Below are positions 52,001 through 61,445 of a DNA stretch of 64,000 bases, piece after piece. Where the stretch lies: NCBI GenBank assembly GCA_945859605.1, contig OX243819.1, forward strand, positions 7,356,419 to 7,420,418. The letters run 5' to 3'. The translations under genes and the position numbers were made by a program. Position 1 is the first letter of the stretch; each line of letters opens with the position of its first letter. The notes below the pieces were generated by a model that was given only the letters and a program-made list of their open reading frames with translations, was not told where the DNA came from and made no database searches. This DNA comes from Lumbricus rubellus. Its lineage: Eukaryota > Annelida > Clitellata > Crassiclitellata > Lumbricidae.

Positions 52001-55000
52001 TTTGCCACACACAATCAACCATTCATCTTTTACAGACAACATTATATGTTTTACGTTGATTAATTAATTAGCATTACAGCAATGTCTGATATTAATGACA
52101 TTAGAATGCATGACGTCTACTTAACTCTATCAAGGGCCTTCAGAATTCATTATTTTTGCCATAATTATATCACTCAACTTTTACAACTTCCAACCACTGC
52201 AGCTGCTGCTGCTTCTATTTACTACTGGTAATAATAACAGCAGTACTAGTAGTAGTAATACCATCATCTTCATCATCATCATTACCATTATTATTATTAT
52301 CATTGTTGTCATCATCATTTTTCATTCATATGTTCCTTCTGCCATCTCTAGTAAATCACAGTTTTAAAAACCCCAGAAATATCATGCAATTAATCAGGAA
52401 TCAAATCCAGAAAACAACAGCACAAAAGGCTTTAAAGCAGAACTGTATATTGTACATCAACTGCCACATGGCCAAAGCACTATCAAATATCCAATGAGAA
52501 AAGGAAGAAAAGCATACTAATATGGGACTGTTTGAAAGCATATTAATATGTTACTATTTTCTAGAAGTTAATCTCATTCCACTGTAAGAGCACCGATGTT
52601 GCAAAAATAATAAAATCCATAGATGTAAAAAACGATGGAAACGGAATAAAAAATGGAAAAAACGTCGTTTTATTCGAAAAAATAAAAAAAAGGAAAAAAC
52701 GACAAAAAAACGGAAACGGAAAATAATTTGACTTTTTACATCTTAAACTACATTTTAGACATAAATAAAACCCTTGTTTACTTTCTACATGTAGGCCTAT
52801 CTCTTAAATGATGACGTTAAGCAATTAAATAATGACATCAGTTAGGCCTATCTGAAACCTTGAGATTGGGCTGAAAACGTAAGAAATATCAGGAAAAAAT
52901 ATAATTACAGAAATTAATAAGAGACAGAGAATAAATAAATAGCGTTATATAAAAAAATAAAAAACGGAATAAAACGATGGAAAAAAAAGAAGAAAAAAAC
53001 GACGTTTTTTGGGAGCGAATAAAAAACCAAAAAAACCTTTTAAACAAATATGATAAAATCAAGACAACGGAAATGAAATAAATTTACTGAAAGTTCTTTG
53101 ATGGTTATGGAGGTTTGTGAAAGTTGCAAATCAACTCTGGCCCACTTTTCCTTTGAAATCTTTGCAAATACACTTTCCGTGGCGCTGTTGAGCAGGTCTT
53201 TGCCTACGATATCAATGTTAAACACATGCACAATATAATTACAGGAGGATTTTTCTGTGGTTAGGCCTATGCAGTTTACATGATCCAGTCTTAAATTAGC
53301 TTGGTCCTATTTTGTAAGTAATGAAATTTGCTGCAATTCTTGTTTACCGTAATTCTCCATGTCAAGTCACTTGTTAAAAGGTAGAAGGACCAGTAGTTTG
53401 AGTTGTCAGAAAGGATCTGTAGGATTCAAAATCTCAACTCATTGTCAAACACTCAGCAAAGAAACTAAATAGATAATTAATTATGGGATGAGGAAACCAA
53501 AGTAGTTGTTGGCAATGTGCAACATATTAACAACCCATTAGATTTCCAACATCCATAATCTGAGCAAAAAACCATGACCTTGTTTCTGTCTGACTGTCAG
53601 GATGATACAAGACGGCAGAAATCAGTGTGATCAAAAACAGATTTTTGCCCAAACAATGAAACTGATTTCTGTCCTGTTTTTCTATGCCAAATATGATTAA
53701 TGTGATTTGCAGAATATAGAAATCAAGACTCGTACGAGACGAAACAAGGACAAATATATCTGCATGGTTATGAAATGAAAATATCTGTATTGATTTCACT
53801 CCAGTACAATGTCAAAAGCCTCACTGTCAGGGCCATTGATCACTTTCAGGGCCGTCAATCCCTTTTAGGGCCGTTTATCACTTTCAGGGCGCCGTCAATC
53901 ACTTTTAGGGCCGTCGATCACTGTCAGGGCCGGGGAAAAAAGGGTGAAAATTGCCTCCTCGCTTTGGAAGGAAATGACAAAGAATTTACACTTCACAATT
54001 CCTTGACATTCTCTCCCCAACCAATGGCATTTTCAAGTTTGTTTGCTTGTATGTGCACTTGTTATAGTGACCTTCAAGATCCCTGCTCAGAAGCGCTCTC
54101 GACTACAGCACGGACACTGAATCGGAGTTCCACGCCGAAGTTCTGAGCAATTGCAAGTGAAGGACTTGCTGAAGGTGCCTACTAGGCGGCATGAGGTGGA
54201 TTCGAACCTGCAACCATCTGGCTGCAAGGCAATGAGCATACCCACTACACCAACGCATCCTAGAAGTATTGTAATTTGTTACATTCAATGGATTATTAAA
54301 ATAATTACAATTCTTACGCAATGTTGTAAAATGGGTTTCTCAAAGGCAGCTTTGCCTCCCCACATGTTGAAACAGATTTTCACTGTATAAAGGCTGTGCT
54401 GTGTTACCTGGAGATTTGCTGGCTTTGATCTTTCCAATGTAGTTGCATTCTGTGACAACACACTTTCTATCGGCTGGTCTCAACAAACTCACACCTTAAA
54501 AATATTGCACCATTCTCAACTGTCACAAGCACATTTTCTGTTAACTTATGACATTTTTCTGTGAAAATTATTTATAAAAACGTCTCAAGGCAACTATGCT
54601 TAGATAGCTCTAAAGTGAACTGATGGTACTAAGCAGTCAAACATAAAAGTGATATAAAGAAAGACATAATTATGTTGCTGTATTTTCAATGACTGCACCT
54701 GAATAGCAGTATTCTGAAAGAATATCGCATGAAACAATTATTGATTTAAATATCTATCAGTAGGTGACCAGATGGGTCTTAGAGGAGTCTAATCGAAACT
54801 GGGAAATGCAAGTGTTAGGAAGCCAGTTGACAGAAACAGAACTCTTTGAATGGCATCTTAGATGGCATGGTATCCATTGAAACAAAAGGCATCAATGGGA
54901 AAGGATATCCCATATTTAATTCATTGAAAAATAAACAGGGTTTATGCCATAGAAAGCGTGGAACCTACAATTACCGTACATTTTCTTTTGTGACTGACCA

Positions 55001-58000
55001 AAGTAGATAACACACTTGCACCATATTTCATGAAGTCATCATAGAATCATGTAAATCTGATCTATGGCAAAGTTTTACATTTGTTTCACTTACCATCATT
55101 CATAGCACTAACAGTTCTGCCATGTTTCAATACGTCTGTGGCGCTGTCCCACAGTATGCTGTCAACTGATTTCCTCTTTGACTTCTCCAGCTGTTCGATG
55201 GCTAATCGGTGGCAGATGTTTCGAATTGTACTCGCAATGTGTCTTGCGGCAACATCACAGAGAAAGACACGGCAGACGTGTTTCTGACTTGCGTTTCGAA
55301 TTACATATGCAAAATGTTTGCTGCTCCACAAAACACAGAAAATAGTCAAGTGCACAACACAACAGTACAACGTTCAAAAACATAACGCAACAAATAGTAG
55401 CAAAAACGCGATTTTATTATGTCTCATCTCAAATAGTTGTTGTCAAATAGCTTTGATATTGCCAGATGATCACTGTTATTACTATTTTAAAATGAAACAG
55501 GGTACCAGCATAGCTGAACGCCACTGTGAAGTCATTTAGCAAGATGACAATCAAGTTCGTAAATAAGGTATCTGTTAGATGGGAAACGGACATTATCCCC
55601 CCCGGACATTATCCCCCCCGGACATTATCCCCCCCGGACAAAAGCCCCCCCGGACATTATCCCCCCCGGGGTAGGACATTATCCCCCCAGTCTATGATAA
55701 CATTACCTAAAAATGATGCATGCATGTATGCATGTATGTATGTATGCATGTATGTATGTATGCATGTATGCATGTATGCATGTTTGCATGCATGCATGTA
55801 TGTATGTACATGTATCTGTATGCATTTATGTATGTATGTAACTATGTATGCATGTAGTTATGTATGTATGTATGTATGTATGTATGTATGTATGTATGTA
55901 TGTATGTATGTATGTATGTATGTATGTATGTATGTATGTATGTATGTATGTATGTATGTATGTATGTATGTACATGTATCTGTATGCATTTATGTATGTA
56001 TGTAACTATGTATGTATGTAGTTATGTATGTAGTTATGTATGTAGTTATGTATGTATGTATGTACATGTATGTATGTATGTATGTATGTATGTATGTATG
56101 TATGTATGTATGTATGTATGTATGTATGTATGTATGCATGTATGCATGCATGCATGCATGCATGCATGTATGTATGTATGGGTGTATGCATGTATGTATG
56201 TATCGGTGACGGCATTAACAAGTTTACACAGCGGACAAAACCAGAACGATTAATCTTTATCAATTAAATGAAGAAACTGACTAATTGCACAGAGGGGGGG
56301 ATTTTGTCCGGGGGGGATAATGTCCTAGGTAAAATCGGGGGGGATAATGTCCGGGGGGGCTTTTGTCCGAGGGGGATAATGTCCGGGGGGATTATGTCCG
56401 GGGGGGATAATGTCCTACAATCCTGTTAGATTATTACTTTTGCTATTAGAGCACTGAAATTCAAATTTCTAAAACTATGAAAATGGCCAAGGTGTCAATG
56501 ACAGACAAAATGCATATTCAGAACCTCTTGAGCAAGATCCTAGAGATATAAGGCTATGAGCAACGTTTACTCTGATAAACAGTGAGAGCGCAAAAATTAA
56601 GCGTTAAGCTGAGAGTTAAGAGATTTGCTGTGAATGAAAGGAGTTCGGCTCAATGTCGATTGCTCTGGTTTCATAAGAAAGCAAATGGTACCAAATCTCC
56701 GGAGTTGAACTTGATGGATTGATAATCAATTGTGGAGAGCTATGCTGGAGAGATATCGCAATCTGCAACAAAAACCAAGAGCGGTAAGAGAATTGATGGT
56801 CGCATTGGAGTTGACATTGGAAGATTTGCCCTTGGAACGCATCAACAGGGCCGTCAAGAACTTTGCAAAAAGACTCAAAAGAAGTGTCGGGCACATTGAA
56901 CACAAGTTATGAATCACTATCAAGTTCATTTGACAAGAGTGACTCTGCTGGTGATACTAATACCTGTTTGCTTCTTTTCCAACTGCCCAGATCCGAATAG
57001 AAGACAGGAAGTGTTCATCGCGAACAGCGACTGAATCAGAACTGAGAAGAGTTAAGACGCGCTTGCTCTCACACGTCTCTAGAAACATTCTTGAATTCTG
57101 AAGAATACAAAATACATTAAAGACTACAACTAACAAAATGTTTACATTAGCAAGTGATTAACAAGTAATTAATAAAACTAATGCAAAGCATACCTATAAT
57201 GCTGCAAATGACAAAGATGTTCTTCTAGTGAAAAGTGTCTTCTGCAATGCTGCGATAAATGAACTCAGACTTCAGAAATCAAAGCCCATCGTCAGTTGGT
57301 CAATTCATTGGAAAATATGCAACTCATATGAAAACCAGGGCTTAAAGTGTGGCAGGACGGTCATGGACGGCGTCCATGCACTTATTTTAAAATATGAATG
57401 CCGTCCTGCCACTTATTAGCCAGCACAGCTTGGAAAGGTAAGGGTCATCCTGGTACTTCTTTTGTAAAGGTAAGGGGCGTCCAGGCACTTCCTTTTCCGC
57501 ACTTTAAGCACTGAAGAAAACAGTCTGCCCTCACTGCAGCGTTACTCAAATCTTCATTCATAAAACCAAAACAAATAACACAGATCTGATTATGACTCTG
57601 AGAAAATATTTGCAAATTTGACAAAAATGCATTTGTACTGCTTGTAGGCTACTTGTTATACATAATACATTTCCAATCTATTCATTTCTTTACATTCTTG
57701 CTGCCCTTAAGACTTAGTCACGCACACTGAATATCAAAAGCAGCTTTGAAAAGATTAATAGAAGCATTTGATATACATGTCTCAAAGCTTTATCTTACAT
57801 TAAAGTGAAAATTTGAAATAGCATTTGCAGCAAATGCATGCTGACGCTGACTACTGACCTTAGGCCACTCATGGATGGATTGCTTGTCGTGACTGCGATG
57901 TGACTGCTGTGACGACATGTGACTGATGCATTGAGCGACAGAAACCGTGCAGCGTTGTGATGACAGTTCTTCCTGATCAATTGGTACGGAACCGAGGTAC

Positions 58001-60706
58001 TGCACCGCATATCGGTTACGTTTGTTACTCGCATCTTCTGACTGCAAGCTGTAGAAAGATTTGTTTTAGTCATATACCTTCGACGTCTTTCAAGAATCAC
58101 TGAAAATGCTTGATTAAGGAGTTCGTAATCAAATGCAATTTTGGATGTTTAGAAGCCATAGAAAAAGAGAGAGGGAAACCAACGATTTAGTTCAGGAAGA
58201 AGAAGCATTTGTTGAATGAATGTGGAATGAAAATAAGGCATATAGAGATAATAATCATAGTTATTATAGTCAAAGCCGAAAGTGAACAATACCTCTGGCT
58301 GGCATTTCCAGTGACCGGTAGATCAGCAACGACTGTCGCCTACATGGAAAAATGCAAAACAAGTTTAATAAAACCTAACTAGCAGAACACAGATAATAAT
58401 AATGATATCCGTCGTTCCTCTGTCTAATGCAAGACATCAAGACACAAGATAAGGAAGACATTAGTGAATGGTGCACAGAATACATCCATAACCATATTAG
58501 TGTCTCTTGAATTAGTATCTGTAAGTTAGCAACATAACGCAGATTGAATTACTTTGATGGTTGCACTTTAACACTTTCAATGACAAGAGTGTACTAAACA
58601 TGACTGGGAGACCAGTGAAGATTGACATTAAAGGGTTAAACAGTTTGAAACACATACCCATACGTACAGCACTTCAACTTGGTTTGATGACTAATGAACT
58701 TGGTTTATTGAACTCCATGTAAGAGAGTCCTGTCAATACTTTAGCAATGAGAGCGTATTAGACGCAACTGGGAACCAATGCTGCTCGTATTAATGCACCA
58801 GTACTAAAACTTTTCTCAAAACTAGGATCAAAAAGCACCTTCCTTAAGTCTTCCTTAAGTCTCTTACAGCTTTTAAAAACAATTATTATTAATAATAATA
58901 ATAATAACCATAATTTTTTCTTTATTGAATTGAGCGCCTGCAAACACACTGCGCTTTAAATTGTACAAGTTATGTGGCAATCTTAATTAACATCAAACTT
59001 AACTATACCAACTTAACAAACAGCCTGCAAAACACGGCGCTAATAGCAGCCTACAAAGCATATCCGCCCAACGGGGGCTCGAACTCACTACCTCTCGCAC
59101 TCTACGTCAGTGTGTTATCCATTGCGCTACCGTCATGCTAATAAAGTTAATCACTGGTAACCACGAAACGAGAGCACCAGAAGTCAATTATTAGATTTCT
59201 TCGTTAATATACGTAATTTACGTATGATGTAAACAGCATTAGCTTTGTATTCCTGCAAGTTTGGCAACTTGTGATAATACTGCTCTTGTAACTTTCATAC
59301 TTTCGAGTACAAACAAATTATCAAAAGTAGTTTTTGAGTAATTACACTTTTTATATTAAATTTATACTGATAAAGAGATTCTATAAGAAATCACTACCTC
59401 AGTGTTCCTTGACGAATCCGAATCCGTCATCGACTTCACTGAAGCGTAATCACCGTCGTCGCTAACGATCATAACTTTTCCACCTACAAATGCGTACAAA
59501 TTCTTTCTCGCATTTCTGCGCTGATCCTGGTCCACGTCAGAATAGAGATCATCCGCATCACCAATGTCATCAGTATTCGGACCATCAACCAAGTCTTCGT
59601 AACAACCATCCAGATTCGTCTGAACACTTTCACGTTCCTTCGTCTTACGGTCCTTATCAACCTCACCATACAGCACTTCATCAGAACTTTCGACGTCACC
59701 TTTCTCCATCGTACGCAACATTTTCTTATTAACTTTTGCATACGTGACCTCGGGTGATGTACTTCCAGCATTGACCTGAACTTCTGAAGCAACCTCTGTG
59801 ACGGCAACAGCCTCAGACGTCCATTTGTCGACCGTAATTAAGACGGATTTCTTTCGCGCAATCGTTGTGAAGACACCGTTCTTTGCCTCATCCTCGTTGG
59901 AAGACTTCTCACAGATATCCTCCTCAGCTGGCTGGATAGGATCATGATAGATGACTGAATCACCAACATCCACAACATAGTTGTTTGCAGGACTTATCGT
60001 CGAATCAATCCAAATGTTTGCGGGCTCTCTGCCATAGTTCGTCTGTATATCATCACTCAACTTAGGAACTGCGTACGACTGCGGCATCTCAGTTGCCAAT
60101 GAATGTCGGTCGATTGAGTTGTGTCCGCTGTCGACATCAGAATCTTCTGCAGTGTCTTTAGAAAAGGATACTTTATGAGAATGGTCAAGTGGCTGCAGGC
60201 TAAAATAATAAGCAACTCCATTAAAAATCCCAGTGAAATCAATTATAGCAACAACCTAATGGCGGTCAACTGTCCATGGGAAGCGGGTTCTAATAACAAA
60301 CACTTTTATTTCTGAGCCTGAATCAAAAGAATGATTGGGAACGTGATAATTTGCCATCAACACGAGCAGTGTGTCATAACAAGTTTAATTTTGTTCAACT
60401 TTATGAGAGTTTCTCAGTCAATGTCCAATACCAATGCATATATATATATATATGTATAAATATCTATGCATAAATATATATATATATATATATATTTATG
60501 CATAGATATTTATACATAGTATATAGTAAAAGCATATATAATATATATATAATATATATATGTGGTCATACCTGGAAATTCGGTTCTGCGCTTCTCTTTT
60601 CAATCCGCCTGCCACACTGTGACGACCCTGTGAACTTGAAATTGCATCATTTGGAATTGCATACAAATCTTCCTGGGTAGCAGGTTCCATGTTCAAGTAT
60701 CCAATA
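49039..60706 (-). CDS. APBB/Fe65-like adaptor with tandem PTB domains and a tyrosine-motif N-terminus
   Basis: Twelve exons, in transcript order: 60572-60706 (ATG at 60688-60690), 59398-60199, 58293-58339, 57859-58048, 56964-57097, 55094-55320, 54408-54494, 53088-53203, 51750-51823, 51250-51358, 49912-49968, 49039-49107 (stop TAA). From that ATG they give 676 codons. PTB1 (about 332-480) has YAVQYLGSVPIDQEEL, SSIRIWAVGKE and HFAYVIRN; PTB2 (about 513-640) has KDLLNSATESVFAKISKEKW and YVHVFHCEPHAEEF. Both follow the APBB (Fe65) order; in that family they bind APP- and LRP-type tails. Residues 1-307 are acidic, with YxxP at Y10, Y82 and Y124 and YxxV/L at Y193, Y217, Y240, Y259, Y275 and Y291. 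No WW domain is seen. Exon 60572-60706 is open upstream of the ATG (GYLNM), so the 5' end may be incomplete. Confidence 0.82.
49540..49585 (+). repeat. SINE fragment with B box
   Basis: GGGGGTTGCAGGTTCGAATC and CACCTCA match the B-box part of SINE family 1 at 50462-50660. The rest of the element is missing. Confidence 0.5.
50360..50455 (-). mobile_element. CR1-like LINE or SINE 3' end
   Basis: An ATTC microsatellite (50361-50388) is followed by TTTATAGAGCACCCTCCAGG, the shared 3' end read on the minus strand. It abuts a plus-strand SINE. Confidence 0.55.
50462..50665 (+). mobile_element. tRNA-derived SINE, family 1
   Basis: The head has A box TAGTGGTGTAGTTCATTG and B box GGTTCGAATCC. The body reads CAATTGCTCAGCGTTTCGGC. 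The tail has GTAGTCAGGAGCGCCTCTGA and GATTCTTGAAGGGGCCCTAT, close to the CR1-like LINE 3' end. A second full copy is inverted at 54044-54265. It lies in intron 11 of the PTB gene. Confidence 0.8.
50725..50950 (+). mobile_element. tRNA-derived SINE, family 2
   Basis: The head reads GACGTGATGG... as GGGACGTGATGGTGTAATGG, with B-box-like AGTTTGAATC. The tail reads CCAATGGAGCTGCCTTCTGG and ends in CATCATCAGCAGCAGC. Related to 36200-36395. It follows SINE family 1 by about 60 bp, with an AT run between. Confidence 0.75.
50995..51140 (+). mobile_element. LINE tail remnant with GAT tail
   Basis: The plus strand reads CEMEIHKLSRMAQETDKWRR and MVNHAIDTNGQW, then GATGATGATGATGA. This is the 3' end of the GRPR.RW-type LINE. 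It lies in intron 11 of the PTB gene, 110 bp on the downstream side of the exon at 51250-51358. Confidence 0.7.
52618..53052 (-). mobile_element. MITE, TIR CATAG(A/T)TGT, second copy, TSD ATAAAATC
   Basis: It begins CATAGATGTAAAAAACGATGG-like and ends ACAAATATG. A perfect 8-bp duplication ATAAAATC flanks it (52610-52617 and 53053-53060). It is inverted relative to 31472-31853 and is longer (435 against 382 bp). It ends 35 bp from the donor of the PTB-gene exon 53088-53203, in intron 8. Confidence 0.88.
53815..53935. repeat. Tandem array, 20-bp unit CTTTCAGGGCCGTCAATCA
   Basis: Six units of about 20 bp alternate CTTTCAGGGCCG and CTTTTAGGGCCG with ATCA joins. The array is GC-rich compared with its intron. 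No inverted partner is seen nearby. Confidence 0.85.
54044..54265 (-). mobile_element. tRNA-derived SINE, family 1
   Basis: The minus strand has TTGGTGTAGTGGGTATGCTC (A box), GGTTCGAATCC (B box), GCAATTGCTCAGAACTTCGG, and a tail with GTAGTCGAGAGCGCTTCTGA and TATAACAAGTGCAC. It aligns along its length with 50462-50665. Confidence 0.8.
55581..56422. mobile_element. Foldback element with arms of GGACATTATCCCCCCC units, TSD CTGTTAGAT
   Basis: The left arm (55588-55690) has six units of about 16 bp with core GGACATTATCCCCCC, one of them GGACAAAAGCCCCCCC. The right arm (56290-56416) has the same units inverted, including the AAAG variant (CTTTTGTCC). CTGTTAGAT flanks it at 55572-55580 and 56423-56431. 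The middle is mainly a (TATG)n microsatellite. It lies in intron 5 of the PTB gene. Confidence 0.85.
55713..56206. repeat. (TATG)n microsatellite
   Basis: About 490 bp of TATG with GCATG and TACATG variants, inside the foldback element. A block of about 140 bp (TATG run plus TACATGTATCTGTATGCATT and following) occurs twice. Predicted Met-Tyr-Val-Cys proteins here are artefacts. Confidence 0.95.
57336..57513. mobile_element. hAT-like MITE, TIR CAG(G/T)GCTTAAAGTG
   Basis: The ends are CAGGGCTTAAAGTGTGG and, inverted, CAGTGCTTAAAGTGCGG. The flanking octamers ATGAAAAC (57328-57335) and AAGAAAAC (57514-57521) match at seven of eight. An inner inverted pair (GGCAGGACGG) makes a hairpin. It lies in intron 4 of the PTB gene. 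Confidence 0.8.
59060..59138 (-). repeat. tRNA-like sequence (SINE head or pseudogene)
   Basis: The minus strand has GTAGCGCAATGGATAACAC (A box), an anticodon arm CACT-GACGTAG-AGTG and B box GAGTTCGAGCCC. Position 33 of the loop is A instead of T and the acceptor arms pair badly, so a working tRNA is unlikely. It lies in intron 2 of the PTB gene. Confidence 0.5.
60437..60562. repeat. AT microsatellite with perfect hairpin
   Basis: TGTATAAATATCTATGCATA at 60452-60471 recurs inverted at about 60496-60515 across a (TA)n loop, and further (TA)n follows to 60561. It ends ten bases from the donor of the PTB-gene exon 60572-60706. Confidence 0.85.
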
Positions 60707-60879
60707 CTGTGTCTATAACCATAAATTACAACAGTTTGTACATAATATATACTATACTATTATACTGTAACGTATTCTGTTATGGCATTACCCCAGAATG
60801 CAAAAGCATACTTCCTGAATGTAATTAACATATTTTATCTACAAGACGACAACAACAACAAAACTTTGACATTTCACAG

Positions 60880-61445
60880 ACATTCTTCATTGGCTTCGTG
60901 TGTTCATGCACATCCAGTTCAAATTCTCAACTCTGACGCACATTTGTCTTGTTGGAGTAATTCTGGAGTCAATTCACTCTCTGCTCAGCCACCTTTTGGT
61001 TGTCCATAATCATGTGCGCAGAAAAAACATTTCTTCTCAATCTAGAGTCTCTGCTCATGTTGGACTTTCGAGTTTGAAACACTGTACGTATCGATCACTG
61101 TGGCTTACGCTCCTCAGCCTTTCTTTGCCCCTTCTCAGAAATGTCGTCTGAAGTTCAATATAATCAATAGCGATGATGTTCTCACACGCTGCTGCACTCT
61201 TTACCCTCGTCCCCCTGCTGGACGGTTGAGGTGCTTGGAGCAGGTCCTGCGCACGGCCACACACCTGTCGTCATATCCAAGAATTCAATCATGTCACCAA
61301 TTATATGTGGGATGGCCTGCATTGGCTCTCCATCCCGAAGTGGATTACATAACAGGTCTCTGCTTTGGTCTGGCGGCGGTGCCTTCTAAGTGCCACCCCT
61401 GCATATTTGTCTCTCTTCTCTGGATGTCTATTCTTCTCTAAGCAC
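60880..61445 (+). mobile_element. Two CR1/L2-like LINE C-terminal fragments
   Basis: The plus strand reads ILHWLRVFMHIQFKFSTLT at about 60890, then RSLWLTLLSLSLP-like text at 61090. A second start of the same region follows: NHVTNYMWDGLHWLSIP near 61290 and VSALVWRRCLLSATPAYLS near 61360. Both match the LHWLP...ALVW...PAYL order of CR1/L2 polymerases, with shifts. Confidence 0.6.

Noticed and set aside
55713..56206. A CRISPR-like array
   Set aside because: The repeats are a simple tetranucleotide tract without spacers, in an animal genome.
55526..56267. Long ORFs encoding MYVCMYV and HTYIHTYI repeats
   Set aside because: They are translations of the (TATG)n microsatellite on both strands, not genes.
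57795..58100. 101-codon minus-strand ORF across the first PTB exon
   Set aside because: Wrong frame: the adjoining frame gives the clear PTB sequence YAVQYLG...QEEL and fits the exon phases.
59484..59807. 107-codon minus-strand ORF
   Set aside because: It is another frame of the large PTB-gene exon 59398-60199, whose own frame is longer and joins in phase at both ends.
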